From Glaciecola sp049650345 (GTDB lineage Bacteria; Pseudomonadota; Gammaproteobacteria; Enterobacterales; Alteromonadaceae): a stretch of 21,487 nucleotides of DNA. Every line of letters starts with the position of its first letter. The stretch's first letter is position 1. The stretch covers positions 1 through 21,487 of the forward strand of contig JBARZY010000102.1 of NCBI GenBank assembly GCA_049650345.1, given 5' to 3'. Positions 1 through 7,721 of this stretch are shown here, in pieces. The notes under the pieces were generated by a model. It made no database searches and had not been told where the DNA came from. It saw only the letters and a list, made by a program, of their open reading frames with translations. Made by a program: the position numbers and the translations under genes.

Positions 1-42
1 TTTACGGCATAAAGGGCCGAAAGCGTCTTGTATATTTCTCAC
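1..42 (-). CDS. Possible 5' end of a transposon gene (tnsA position), cut by window edge
   Basis: A GTG codon at 40-42 opens a minus-strand frame without a stop to base 1, encoding 14 residues (M/V-RNIQDAFGPLCRK). An AAGGG tract lies about ten bases upstream. In Tn7 the first transposition gene, tnsA, starts just inside the right end and reads away from glmS, the same position and direction as this frame. The visible residues are too few to recognise as TnsA, and the frame is also open upstream of the GTG into the repeat region. This is a positional suggestion only. Confidence 0.2.
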   Translation of the reverse strand, partial: MRNIQDAFGPLCRK

Positions 43-80
43 AACTCGCCACCCTTTTCTGCCGAAAGGCTCAACCCCAA

Positions 81-127
81 AGTATGATAGTTTATTGTAA
101 AGTATGATACTTTTTTATTTAGTATGA
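81..127 (-). repeat. Three tandem TnsB-type binding sites, 20-bp period
   Basis: AGTATGA occurs at 81-87, 101-107 and 121-127 with no change in spacing. The last base of the core varies around it (GATAG, GATAC, GACAC). Abutting sites about 20 bp apart are typical of a Tn7 right end, whereas left-end sites are more widely spaced. A fourth site would be expected near 61-80 but is not visible. Confidence 0.75.
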
Positions 128-147
128 CACTTTGTCGTCAACGCACA

Positions 148-207
148 AACACCATTAAAAATTAGGTCTCCCTACTCCACAGTAACCGACTTAGCCAAAT
201 TACGCGG
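148..207 (-). other. attTn7 target region (glmS 3' end plus insertion flank)
   Basis: The glmS C-terminal codons for PRNLAKSVTVE and the bases just after the stop form the conserved TnsD recognition region known from E. coli Tn7. Bases 148-152 (AACAC on the plus strand) touch the element terminus and would be one copy of the expected 5-bp target duplication. The other copy lies outside the window, so the duplication cannot be confirmed. Confidence 0.6.
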
Positions 208-2019
208 CTGATCCACATCAGTACCCTTTATCAGCGCCACATAGTACGACAATAGCTGCAGCGGAATGGTATACACAATAGGCGCCACCGCAGCACTAGT
301 GTGAGGCACTTGCACAACGCGCATGGTTTCGTCGCTTTCAAACTCTGCGTCTACGTCGGCAAATACATACATAATACCGCCACGTGCACGCACCTCTTCA
401 ACGTTTGATTTGAGTTTTTCAAGTAGCTCGTTGTTCGGAGCCACTACAATTACTGGCATGTGGGCATCTATAAGTGCTAACGGACCGTGTTTGAGTTCGC
501 CCGACGCATATGCTTCTGCGTGAATGTACGAAATTTCTTTAAGCTTTAACGCACCTTCCATTGCAATAGGGTATTGATCGCCTCGGCCTAAAAACAAGCT
601 ATGGTGTTTATCAGAAAACTCTTCTGCCAAGTCTTCAATTTCATTGGCTAAACTTAGGGTTTCTTCCAATTTTGCTGGCAAGGTTAACAAGGCCTGCGAG
701 ATCTCGGCGATAGTGTCGTCGCTCATGCCATTGTGCTCGCCAATGGCGATGGTAAGCATGAGCAATGCCGCTAATTGTGTTGTAAAGGCTTTGGTCGACG
801 CTACACCAATTTCTGCGCCTGCGCGCGTTAAAAAGCTAAGGGCTGATTCGCGCACTAACGACGAGCCGTCTACGTTACAAATACTCAAGCTCGACATATA
901 ACCACTTTGCTTAGCAAGCTTTAATGCGGCTAGGGTATCGGCAGTTTCACCCGACTGCGAAATAGTTACCAACAAGCTATTTGCGGGCACAAACGACTTG
1001 CGATATCTGAACTCTGATGCAATTTCTACTTCGCACTGCACGTTGGCATATTGCTCCAACCAATATTTTGCAGTTACGCCGGCGTGATAACTAGTGCCGC
1101 ATGCAATAATTTTTACGTATTTAGTTTGTTTAAATATATCTGCAGCGTTTTGCTGCGCACCCGCTCCTGTACCAAAAATATCAGGTGCTAAGCCATCGCT
1201 GGTAATACGGCCTTTTAACGCGTTGCGCAATACGTGGGGTTGCTCGTATATTTCTTTTAACATGTAATGGCGATAACCAGCTTTATCACCGGCGTCATGT
1301 TCAACGTTTGATTCAATCACTTCGCGCTCAACATGGTCGCCGTTTGCATCAATAATCTTAACGCTGGTGCGGGTAATTTCAGCAACGTCACCTTCTTCCA
1401 AAAACATGAATCGGCGGGTAACGGGTAACAATGCCATTTGGTCTGATGCCAAGAAATTTTCACCAATGCCTAAACCTATCACCAGCGGGCTGCCTGAACG
1501 CGCCACCACCAACTTGTTTGGCGTGGTTTTGTCCATTACAACCGTGCCATAGGCGCCTTCAAATGTTTTTACTGCTTGTTGTACCGCGCTTAGCAAATCG
1601 TTTGTTGATTGCATAAACATAGCAATACTGTGGGCAATAGTCTCGGTGTCGGTGTCAGATAAAAACGTATAGCCTTTGGCTTGTAACGATTCTCGCAAGG
1701 GCTTGTGGTTTTCAATAATACCGTTGTGCACTACTGCAAAGCGTTCTGTGCTGGCATGTGGATGGGCATTTGCTTCGGTTACGCCGCCGTGTGTTGCCCA
1801 GCGCGTATGTGCGATTCCTGTAGCACCTAAGCCGTTTTCATCGTTTATGGCGTCAGCCAAGGCCTGTACCTTGCCTGTTTTGCGCACTATCGATAAGCTT
1901 TCGTTGTGCACTAATGCTACGCCTGCTGAATCATAACCGCGATATTCGAGGCGCTTTAAGCCTTCTAATAAAATTTTGACCACGTTGCGCTCAGCAACTG
2001 CTCCAACTATTCCACACAT
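172..2019 (-). CDS. glmS: Glutamine--fructose-6-phosphate aminotransferase (isomerizing) GlmS
   Basis: GlmS converts fructose-6-phosphate and glutamine to glucosamine-6-phosphate and glutamate, the first committed step to UDP-GlcNAc for peptidoglycan and LPS; it is cytoplasmic. The protein has 615 residues (E. coli 609). It starts MCGIVGAV, giving the Cys nucleophile of the class II glutaminase after Met removal, followed by LEYRGYDSAG. The N-terminal glutaminase domain covers about 2-220. Two SIS sugar-isomerase domains follow, with IACGTSYHAG near 310 and SQSGETADT in the first. The C-terminus PRNLAKSVTVE is invariant in the family. It follows glmU by 15 bases; an AAGGA about 12 bases upstream of the ATG overlaps the glmU end. 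A Tn7-like element lies just downstream, and no terminator hairpin is visible before it. Confidence 0.98.
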   Translation of the reverse strand: MCGIVGAVAERNVVKILLEGLKRLEYRGYDSAGVALVHNESLSIVRKTGKVQALADAINDENGLGATGIAHTRWATHGGVTEANAHPHASTERFAVVHNGIIENHKPLRESLQAKGYTFLSDTDTETIAHSIAMFMQSTNDLLSAVQQAVKTFEGAYGTVVMDKTTPNKLVVARSGSPLVIGLGIGENFLASDQMALLPVTRRFMFLEEGDVAEITRTSVKIIDANGDHVEREVIESNVEHDAGDKAGYRHYMLKEIYEQPHVLRNALKGRITSDGLAPDIFGTGAGAQQNAADIFKQTKYVKIIACGTSYHAGVTAKYWLEQYANVQCEVEIASEFRYRKSFVPANSLLVTISQSGETADTLAALKLAKQSGYMSSLSICNVDGSSLVRESALSFLTRAGAEIGVASTKAFTTQLAALLMLTIAIGEHNGMSDDTIAEISQALLTLPAKLEETLSLANEIEDLAEEFSDKHHSLFLGRGDQYPIAMEGALKLKEISYIHAEAYASGELKHGPLALIDAHMPVIVVAPNNELLEKLKSNVEEVRARGGIMYVFADVDAEFESDETMRVVQVPHTSAAVAPIVYTIPLQLLSYYVALIKGTDVDQPRNLAKSVTVE

Positions 2020-2034
2020 AAGCGTTATGCGTCC

Positions 2035-3399
2035 TTAATTTTGTTTGCTTGGCTTTTGCCAACCAGTAATATTTCGTTGTTTACCGCGTGCTACGGCTAA
2101 TTCTTCGTTGTTTACCGACTTGGTAATGGTGCTGCCTGCGCCAACCGTTGCGCCACTGGCAATAGTAACGGGGGCCACTAACGAAGAGTTAGAACCAATA
2201 AACACATTGCTACCTATATCGGTTTTAAATTTGTTTACGCCATCATAATTGCAGGTAATGGTTCCGGCACCAATGTTGGTAGCCTCGCCAACTTCAGCAT
2301 CGCCAATGTAGCTTAAGTGGTTTACTTTAGCGCCCTTACCTATATTGGCTTTTTTAATTTCGACAAAATTACCCACTTTTGCACCTTCGGCTAAATTAGC
2401 ACCAGGGCGCAAGCGGGCATATGGACCAACATTGCAACTATCGGCCAGAGTTGCCTGTTCTATTAGGGTGTATGCGTCAATGTGGGTATTGTCGCCAATA
2501 CTGCAATTTTTGAGCACGCAATTAGGGCCAACGGTAACATTGTTGCCAATGCTTACATCGCCCTCTATTACCACGTTTATGTCTATAAATACGTCTTCGC
2601 CCACAGTTAAATTACCGCGTACGTCAATTCGATTAGGGTCGGCTAACGACACGCCCTGCATAAGCAAGTTTTGCGCATAGCGCTGTTGATAGGCTCTTTC
2701 TAAAGAAGCAAGTTGTGCGCGGTTATTAACGCCTTCAACTTCTCGATGCCATTCAGGTTGGGCCGATGCAATGCGCTTGCCCTCTGCAGCGGCCATTTCA
2801 ATCACGTCGGTCAGGTAGTACTCGTTTTGTGCGTTGTCGCTTGACAGGTTACCTAACCAACGTTTTAAGTCGTTACCTTGCATGATCATCATGCCGGTAT
2901 TAATTTCTTGAATACTGAGCTGTGCTTCGGAGGCGTCTTTGTGCTCTACAATGGCGGTAATGTTGTTAGTACTATCGCGCACAATGCGGCCCATACCGGT
3001 AGGATCGGCTAAATTCACTGTTAGCAAAGCTAAGTCGGCGCCGTCTTTTGCAGCTACCAAGTTAGCTAAAGTGCTACTTGAAATCAGCGGTGCATCGCCC
3101 ACTAATATAAGTACGTTATCGGTATCGCTTATGTTGTCTACTGCTTGCATTACCGCATGACCGGTGCCCAGTTGCTCGGCTTGCAAACACCAGTTTAATT
3201 GGTGTGCGCCCAAGGCTTGTTGCAGCATATCGCCACCGTGCCCATATACTAGATTAATATTGTCGCAACCTAGCTGATACACATTATCAATAATGTGCTC
3301 TACCATGGGTTTATGAGCTATTTTATGTAGAACTTTAGGTAAACTTGATTTCATTCTAGTGCCTTTCCCTGCGGCTAGAATGATGACTGAAAGCGCCAT
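2035..3399 (-). CDS. glmU: Bifunctional UDP-GlcNAc pyrophosphorylase / glucosamine-1-phosphate N-acetyltransferase GlmU
   Basis: GlmU acetylates glucosamine-1-phosphate and then uridylylates it to UDP-GlcNAc, the last two steps of the pathway that GlmS opens. It has 454 residues (E. coli 456). The N-terminal nucleotidyltransferase carries LAAGKGTRMKSSLPKVL at 8-24 and the metal-binding Asp in GDAPLI (D102). From about 250 a left-handed beta-helix of hexapeptide repeats forms the acetyltransferase, with the catalytic His in KVNHLSYIGDAE (H361) and GAGTITCNYDG after it. AGGATG just upstream of the ATG is a good ribosome site. In many gammaproteobacteria glmUS follows the atp operon; here a DMT permease gene is upstream instead, so the pair has its own promoter. 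Confidence 0.98.
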   Translation of the reverse strand: MALSVIILAAGKGTRMKSSLPKVLHKIAHKPMVEHIIDNVYQLGCDNINLVYGHGGDMLQQALGAHQLNWCLQAEQLGTGHAVMQAVDNISDTDNVLILVGDAPLISSSTLANLVAAKDGADLALLTVNLADPTGMGRIVRDSTNNITAIVEHKDASEAQLSIQEINTGMMIMQGNDLKRWLGNLSSDNAQNEYYLTDVIEMAAAEGKRIASAQPEWHREVEGVNNRAQLASLERAYQQRYAQNLLMQGVSLADPNRIDVRGNLTVGEDVFIDINVVIEGDVSIGNNVTVGPNCVLKNCSIGDNTHIDAYTLIEQATLADSCNVGPYARLRPGANLAEGAKVGNFVEIKKANIGKGAKVNHLSYIGDAEVGEATNIGAGTITCNYDGVNKFKTDIGSNVFIGSNSSLVAPVTIASGATVGAGSTITKSVNNEELAVARGKQRNITGWQKPSKQN

Positions 3400-3428
3400 T
3401 TTTCATCCTCAAAAATCAAAACGCTGTT

Positions 3429-3457
3429 AGTGTACAATTGTAGTGCTTAATTGTCAG
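3429..3457 (-). promoter_or_regulatory. Predicted sigma70 promoter of glmU-glmS
   Basis: On the minus strand CTGACA (3452-3457) and TACACT (3429-3434) are separated by 17 bases. Transcription would start near 3422, giving a 5' leader of about 23 nt before the glmU ATG. The elements match the consensus at 5/6 and 4/6 positions. No start has been mapped. Confidence 0.55.
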
Positions 3458-3513
3458 TATTTTTTACAACAACAAAGCTTACAGATTAGTAAACCGAGCA
3501 TAGGCGGTATCGC

Positions 3514-4407
3514 TTATTTAATGGGTATAGCAGGCGGCTTTCGCAAGAATCGCTCTACAATATTGGTGGCAAGCATCACGCCGATTAATACCAATGCTCC
3601 ACCTGCTAACGCAAATGCCGATAAACTTTCGTTGAGTACCATATAACCCCAAATAATGCCAAATAATGGCACTAAATACCCAACGGTTAGTGCCCGCGAT
3701 ACGCCAACTTTGGCAATAAGGTCAAAATACAGTACATAAGCTAAGCCAGTGCATACAAATGCCAGTATTAATGCGCTACTGATGGCTTGAGTGCTGGGCA
3801 TGCTGGCGGGTAAGTTAATTATAGCTAGTGGCATTAAAACCAACGCGGTAAACAGTTGGCTACCACCGGCTAATGCAAATGAATTAATATGACCTAAATA
3901 GCGCTTTAAATAGGCGGCCGCAAGGCCATAGCACAAGGTCGCAAGCAATATGGCCAAGATGGGTAAAATAGTCGCGTTTTGCCCAGTAGTTTGCTCGTAG
4001 CTAATAAGCACCACGCCAAAAAAACCGAGTAATATTCCCAACAAGCCCCATACGCCTATTCGTTCTTTTAAAAACAAAAAAGCAACTAGCACCCCAAACA
4101 TGGGAGCAGTGGCATTTAAAATAGCGGCTAATCCAGCTTGAATGTGCAACAAGCTATAATTGAACAAGCAAAAAGGAATGGCAGTATTGAGCAAACCAAC
4201 CACTAGTAAATGCGGCCAGTAGGTATATACGTCGCGTAATTTACGTTTTAAGAACACCAATGGCAACAATAATAAGGTAGCACCAATGGCGCGCAGTTCA
4301 ACCAACATAAAAATGCCAATTTCAGGTGCGGCGCGCTTAATCAGAATAAACGACGCTCCCCAAATAGCACCTAAAAGTAATAATTCTGCAAAATCTATGG
4401 CTTTCAA
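3514..4407 (-). CDS. DMT-superfamily (EamA) membrane transporter
   Basis: This is an integral inner-membrane protein of 297 residues with about ten hydrophobic segments, arranged as two EamA repeats (roughly 8-135 and 150-285). The N-terminal LLLGAIWGASFILIKRAAPE and the second-half GYLVPLFGIIWGYMVLNE are typical of the family. Relatives export amino acids, metabolites or drugs; the substrate cannot be told from sequence. The start codon is TTG (4405-4407), overlapping the ogt stop as TTGA, so translation is probably coupled to the upstream repair genes; no ATG lies near. Its place in an alkylation-repair operon may reflect efflux of a toxic compound, but that is speculation. Confidence 0.85.
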   Translation of the reverse strand: MKAIDFAELLLLGAIWGASFILIKRAAPEIGIFMLVELRAIGATLLLLPLVFLKRKLRDVYTYWPHLLVVGLLNTAIPFCLFNYSLLHIQAGLAAILNATAPMFGVLVAFLFLKERIGVWGLLGILLGFFGVVLISYEQTTGQNATILPILAILLATLCYGLAAAYLKRYLGHINSFALAGGSQLFTALVLMPLAIINLPASMPSTQAISSALILAFVCTGLAYVLYFDLIAKVGVSRALTVGYLVPLFGIIWGYMVLNESLSAFALAGGALVLIGVMLATNIVERFLRKPPAIPIK

Positions 4408-4886
4408 TATGCTTGCTCTAACTCTAATAAAAAGGTCTTTCTAGTAAGGCCGCCAGCATAGCCTGTTAGGCTGCCATTGGCACCAATTATTCGATGACAG
4501 GGCACAATTATCGCAATTGGGTTTTTGCCATTAGCCGCACCCACTGCACGGCAAGCTTTTGGATTATTAATGGCGTTGGCAATATCTAAATAGCTGGCAG
4601 TTTTACCAAAAGGCACGCTTAATAACTGCTGCCAAACTTGTTGCTGAAAAACAGTGCCATTGGCGGCCAGCGGCAAATCAAAGTCTTTGCGCTTTCCCTT
4701 AATGTACTCATCAAGCTGTTTGGCCGCGTGCTGCGTAAGGTGACTTTCTTGTTGCGGACCAATGCGTGCTGCATTATCGATAAAACTCACATGGGTAATA
4801 GCCTGTGGGTTCGCTTTCACTAATAAGTGACCAACAGGAGTGGTGAGTTGTGAGAAATATACGGGATGTTCAGCCGAAGATGTCAT
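4404..4886 (-). CDS. ogt: Methylated-DNA--[protein]-cysteine S-methyltransferase (Ogt/MGMT)
   Basis: This suicide repair protein moves the alkyl group from O6-alkylguanine or O4-alkylthymine to its own cysteine. The active-site motif IIVPCHRIIG carries C130, followed by GANGSLTGYAGGLTRKTFLLELE, the usual C-terminal part. I chose the ATG at 4884-4886, giving 160 residues (E. coli Ogt 171). It overlaps the stop of the upstream gene as TAATG and has GGAG about ten bases upstream. Starts further upstream (to 4928) remain open but would run into the preceding gene. With the upstream Ada-AlkA fusion it supplies the alkyltransferase activity that an E. coli Ada protein carries in its own C-terminal half. 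Confidence 0.93.
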   Translation of the reverse strand: MTSSAEHPVYFSQLTTPVGHLLVKANPQAITHVSFIDNAARIGPQQESHLTQHAAKQLDEYIKGKRKDFDLPLAANGTVFQQQVWQQLLSVPFGKTASYLDIANAINNPKACRAVGAANGKNPIAIIVPCHRIIGANGSLTGYAGGLTRKTFLLELEQAY

Positions 4887-6328
4887 TATGCAAGGCTCCA
4901 TAATTGCAGGGTAAAATAACTGCGCCACGGCGCGGCTAATGCAGCATGTAATACTTGATTTTGTGCCGCATATTTAGCTAACTGCTGTTTAATCACCAAA
5001 TCAGATGCTAAGTAGATATCGGTATTTCCCATTGCGCGTAAATCAATATAGTTAACCGTCCACGGTCCAATGCCTTTGATGTTAAGCATAGCTTCTGAAT
5101 CAAACGTTTCTTGTTCTTCTTGAGCACAATAAGCGGCAAAATCAATTAAGCTTTGACGCCGCCTTGCTGGCATTTTTAAAAACAATAAGTCACTACTTGC
5201 GACTGTTTTTGCACTGGGAAAAGCGCGGTCGTGCTCTGAAGCAAAGTGCTGATATAACTCGTTAACCTTATTTACCGCGGCGGTAACCGATACTTGCTGC
5301 CCTAATATTGCGCGGCAACCCGCTTCAAATACGCTGGCGACACCCGGCAAGCGCAAACCCGGTATAAGTTGGTTTTGATTTAGGCCCGCTTGTTCCAATG
5401 CATGGTTAATAACTAAAGGATCGGCATGTAAATCAAGCATACGGCTAATAATACGCGTAATTTCAATGGTATATTCGCTATAAGCGGCATTAAAAGACAC
5501 CGTAAACCCGTGCTCCTTTGGACAATGAACAATATTTACAGGCACACTTAGTGTCTCTGTAACCTGAGGCGTTTGCTTGGTTTGCTCAGTGTGTTTGTTG
5601 GCCAAACGCAATACTTTTGTAAATCCTGAAGGGGTAAATAATTCATTGCCGTTAATCGCGCGCCTAGACAAAAAACCTTGCACCAGCGGCCAATCATAGG
5701 GAGGTCGATATGACAGCAGTAAAGTGATGTCACTACTTAATTGTGTGGCTTCACAGTTTTGTTGTGTATTACCTGGCATAGGGTTATTCCTTATTTGTGT
5801 AGGCGTTAGCTTCAACTCAGCCTTCACGTGTTGCTGCAATTGTCTAGCCGAATTAAAGCCCACGCTTGTTGCCACTTGCTCTACAGACAATCTAGTTTGT
5901 TGCAACAAGGTTTTGGCAATTAGCACTTGTTGATAAAGGCGATACCGCTTGGGTGACACGCTTAAGTGCTCTATAAATAGCTTGTGTAGATAGCGGGAGC
6001 TAATGCCCAAGCTAGTGGCAATGTCTTCAATACTGCTATTTCGCCGCTCAATTAATAATGCCATGGCCCTTAACAAGCTGGTGTGTGTGCCCATCCACGC
6101 ACTGGAATTTGGTGCACTATCGGGCCTGCATCGCAAGCATGGTCGATAACCCTGAGTTAAAGCTAGTTGGGCGCTTGATGCATAGCTTACGTTTTTTTCT
6201 AAGGGCAAACGCACCTTGCAGGTGTTGCGACAAAATATTTTTGTACTTTTTACCAACACAAAAAACAAACCGTCAAAACGCGGGTCTCTGCTTGTTCTTG
6301 CTTGGGCGCATTGATTAGGCAATAACAT
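4886..6328 (-). CDS. Ada-type regulator fused to AlkA DNA-3-methyladenine glycosylase
   Basis: This fusion of 480 residues likely senses methyl phosphotriesters, activates transcription and excises alkylated bases. Numbering from the chosen ATG: the Ada zinc domain has cysteines C33, C37, C64 and C67 (FCRNTC, RPCLRCRPD); C33 is the expected methyl acceptor. An AraC-type helix-turn-helix pair spans about 84-182. The AlkA N-terminal domain begins near 205 with YRPPYDW, as in E. coli AlkA. A helix-hairpin-helix (NIKGIGPWTVNYI, about 416-428) precedes the catalytic Asp in YLASDLVIK (D443). The Ada alkyltransferase half is absent and is supplied by ogt, whose start overlaps this stop. A TTG at 6335-6337 would add three residues. 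The ribosome site is weak for either start. Autoregulation by the methylated protein is likely by analogy. Confidence 0.92.
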   Translation of the reverse strand: MLLPNQCAQARTSRDPRFDGLFFVLVKSTKIFCRNTCKVRLPLEKNVSYASSAQLALTQGYRPCLRCRPDSAPNSSAWMGTHTSLLRAMALLIERRNSSIEDIATSLGISSRYLHKLFIEHLSVSPKRYRLYQQVLIAKTLLQQTRLSVEQVATSVGFNSARQLQQHVKAELKLTPTQIRNNPMPGNTQQNCEATQLSSDITLLLSYRPPYDWPLVQGFLSRRAINGNELFTPSGFTKVLRLANKHTEQTKQTPQVTETLSVPVNIVHCPKEHGFTVSFNAAYSEYTIEITRIISRMLDLHADPLVINHALEQAGLNQNQLIPGLRLPGVASVFEAGCRAILGQQVSVTAAVNKVNELYQHFASEHDRAFPSAKTVASSDLLFLKMPARRRQSLIDFAAYCAQEEQETFDSEAMLNIKGIGPWTVNYIDLRAMGNTDIYLASDLVIKQQLAKYAAQNQVLHAALAAPWRSYFTLQLWSLA

Positions 6329-6493
6329 AATAACCAAAATAGTGGTAAACTTAGCGGTATCTTAGCCTATGGTTTCAAAATAACACGTCATTTTCGGAAC
6401 TCATATTTTTAATAACAGCTTAATAACCAGCGAACTTTTTTAAAGATACGAGCCCTAAACAGCAGTAGCCATTCATTAACACAACGTAGTAGC

Positions 6494-7648
6494 ATGACAT
6501 CAACAACAACTCACATTTCCACTTTAGTCTTTATTTCCCTTTGCTTATTAGTGAGTGTTAAAGCTGCATTTTCACAAGACATTACCCCTGTTGCAGCAGA
6601 ATACGAATGGATCAATAGCTATGTAAACAAAGTAAAAACCGAAGCAAAGCGTAACAACATACCTGGTGTGGCTATTGTGGTGGTCAAAAAAGGCGAGCCA
6701 GCACATTTTGCCTATTACGGCAAAACCGAAAAGTCGGGAACCGCCATTGATCAAAATACCGTTTTTAGGCTTGCCTCGGTTTCCAAAACCTTCACCGCAA
6801 CCTTAGTTGCCAAACAAAATAGCTTGCGCGCCATTGATTGGCAAACCCCTATTGCTGCGCTTACGCCTAAATTTACCCTTGATAACTACACCAGCAATCC
6901 TATTTTACTGCGTCATGTTATTGGCCAATCAGCAGGCTTTATGCCCAACGCTTACGACAATCTTATAGAAGCCAATTACAAACGCAGTCGAGTGTTAAAC
7001 GAATTAAGTAAACTCGATAGCATATGCAAGCCAGGTTATTGCTACACCTATCAAAATGCACTATTTGGTGTGGTAGAAGAATATTATCGTTCGCAAAATA
7101 GCTCGTATGCTAACGAGCTTTCTACGCACCTTTTTACACCATTAGATATGCAAGCTTCGGTGGGTAAAGATGCGCTGCAAAATTCACCCAATTGGGCTAA
7201 GCCTCACGCGGCTATTGCGCGTAAAAAATGGGCCAAGGTACGTGTTAAAGATAGCTATTATCGGTTTTCGCCCGCAGCGGGTATTAATGCGAGTATTAAA
7301 GACATGGAAACATGGGTGCGCGCCATGTTGCTAGAATACCCAGATGTAGTAAATGCTAGCATGATTGAACAAATGACGGTGCCGCGGGTGCAGACCAAAA
7401 ATGAACTGCGCCGAAAAGAGTGGCGTAAACACTTACGCACCGCGCACTATGGTTTGGGCTGGCGAGTTTACAATTTTAGGGGCATTAAGTTAAATTACCA
7501 TGGTGGCTGGGTGCAAGGGTATAGAGCAGATGTGGCATTTTCACCGTCTCTTGAGACTGGCGTGGCTATATTAATGAACGCTGAAAGTAACTTAATTAAC
7601 ACCATTACTGCGCAATTTTGGGACGCAGCCATAAAAAATCAAAAATAA
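6494..7648 (+). CDS. Secreted serine hydrolase, beta-lactamase class C / penicillin-binding-protein fold
   Basis: The 384-residue protein has an N-terminal signal peptide (hydrophobic 11-26, likely cut after AFS-QD). The class C motifs are present in order: SVSK at 95-98 (nucleophile Ser and general-base Lys), YQN at 186-188, and HGG at 336-338 in place of KTG. It therefore belongs to the AmpC/esterase/D-Ala-D-Ala peptidase superfamily, acting in the periplasm. Substrates in this superfamily vary widely (beta-lactams, peptides, esters), and HGG instead of KTG is common in non-lactamase members, so I do not call it a resistance enzyme. It is divergent from the ada-alkA fusion gene, with 165 bases between the chosen starts. 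The ribosome site before the ATG is weak. No terminator is visible downstream. Confidence 0.87.
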   Translation: MTSTTTHISTLVFISLCLLVSVKAAFSQDITPVAAEYEWINSYVNKVKTEAKRNNIPGVAIVVVKKGEPAHFAYYGKTEKSGTAIDQNTVFRLASVSKTFTATLVAKQNSLRAIDWQTPIAALTPKFTLDNYTSNPILLRHVIGQSAGFMPNAYDNLIEANYKRSRVLNELSKLDSICKPGYCYTYQNALFGVVEEYYRSQNSSYANELSTHLFTPLDMQASVGKDALQNSPNWAKPHAAIARKKWAKVRVKDSYYRFSPAAGINASIKDMETWVRAMLLEYPDVVNASMIEQMTVPRVQTKNELRRKEWRKHLRTAHYGLGWRVYNFRGIKLNYHGGWVQGYRADVAFSPSLETGVAILMNAESNLINTITAQFWDAAIKNQK

Positions 7649-7721
7649 ACAGTAAGCCGATGCGCCAGCGTGTCGATAACATAACGTAAATTGTCAATTT
7701 ATTACCTAGGTACTGTTTTTA

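Larger units (their letters stand above)
1..147 (-). mobile_element. Right end of a Tn7-like transposon inserted at attTn7 (element continues left of window)
   Basis: Three copies of AGTATGA (minus strand TCATACT) lie at 81-87, 101-107 and 121-127, an exact 20-bp period. On the minus strand each is preceded by an A-rich tract (ACAAAGTG, AAAAAAGTA, ACAATAAACTA). This is the layout of the overlapping TnsB binding sites at the right end of Tn7. Outside them the minus strand reads TGTGCGTTGACGACAAAG starting at 147, close in form to the Tn7 terminus TGTGGGCGGACAAAATAG. The terminus is 24 bases beyond the glmS stop, where TnsD-guided Tn7 elements insert, and Tn7 places its right end next to glmS. 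Seen: repeats, terminus, position. Known: Tn7 biology. Inferred: that an element, intact or decayed, extends leftward. An alternative TGT terminus at 151 is possible. Confidence 0.8.

Noticed and set aside
2..100. Plus-strand frame open from the window edge to a stop at 98-100, as a possible 3' gene end
   Set aside because: It runs through the transposon end repeats, a second frame is equally open, and the residues resemble nothing I know.
323..1936. Several plus-strand open frames of 60-86 codons within glmS
   Set aside because: They are antisense to a clearly conserved gene and have no family resemblance or ribosome sites.
2345..2680. A 111-codon plus-strand frame inside glmU
   Set aside because: It is the complement of the hexapeptide-repeat region, whose regular codons leave the opposite strand open.
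4887..4928. N-terminal extension of Ogt by 14 residues
   Set aside because: It would overlap the AlkA coding end. The ATG in the TAATG overlap has a ribosome site and gives the family length.
6494..7648. Calling the serine hydrolase an AmpC beta-lactamase
   Set aside because: The fold motifs fit, but HGG replaces KTG and many such proteins are esterases or peptidases.
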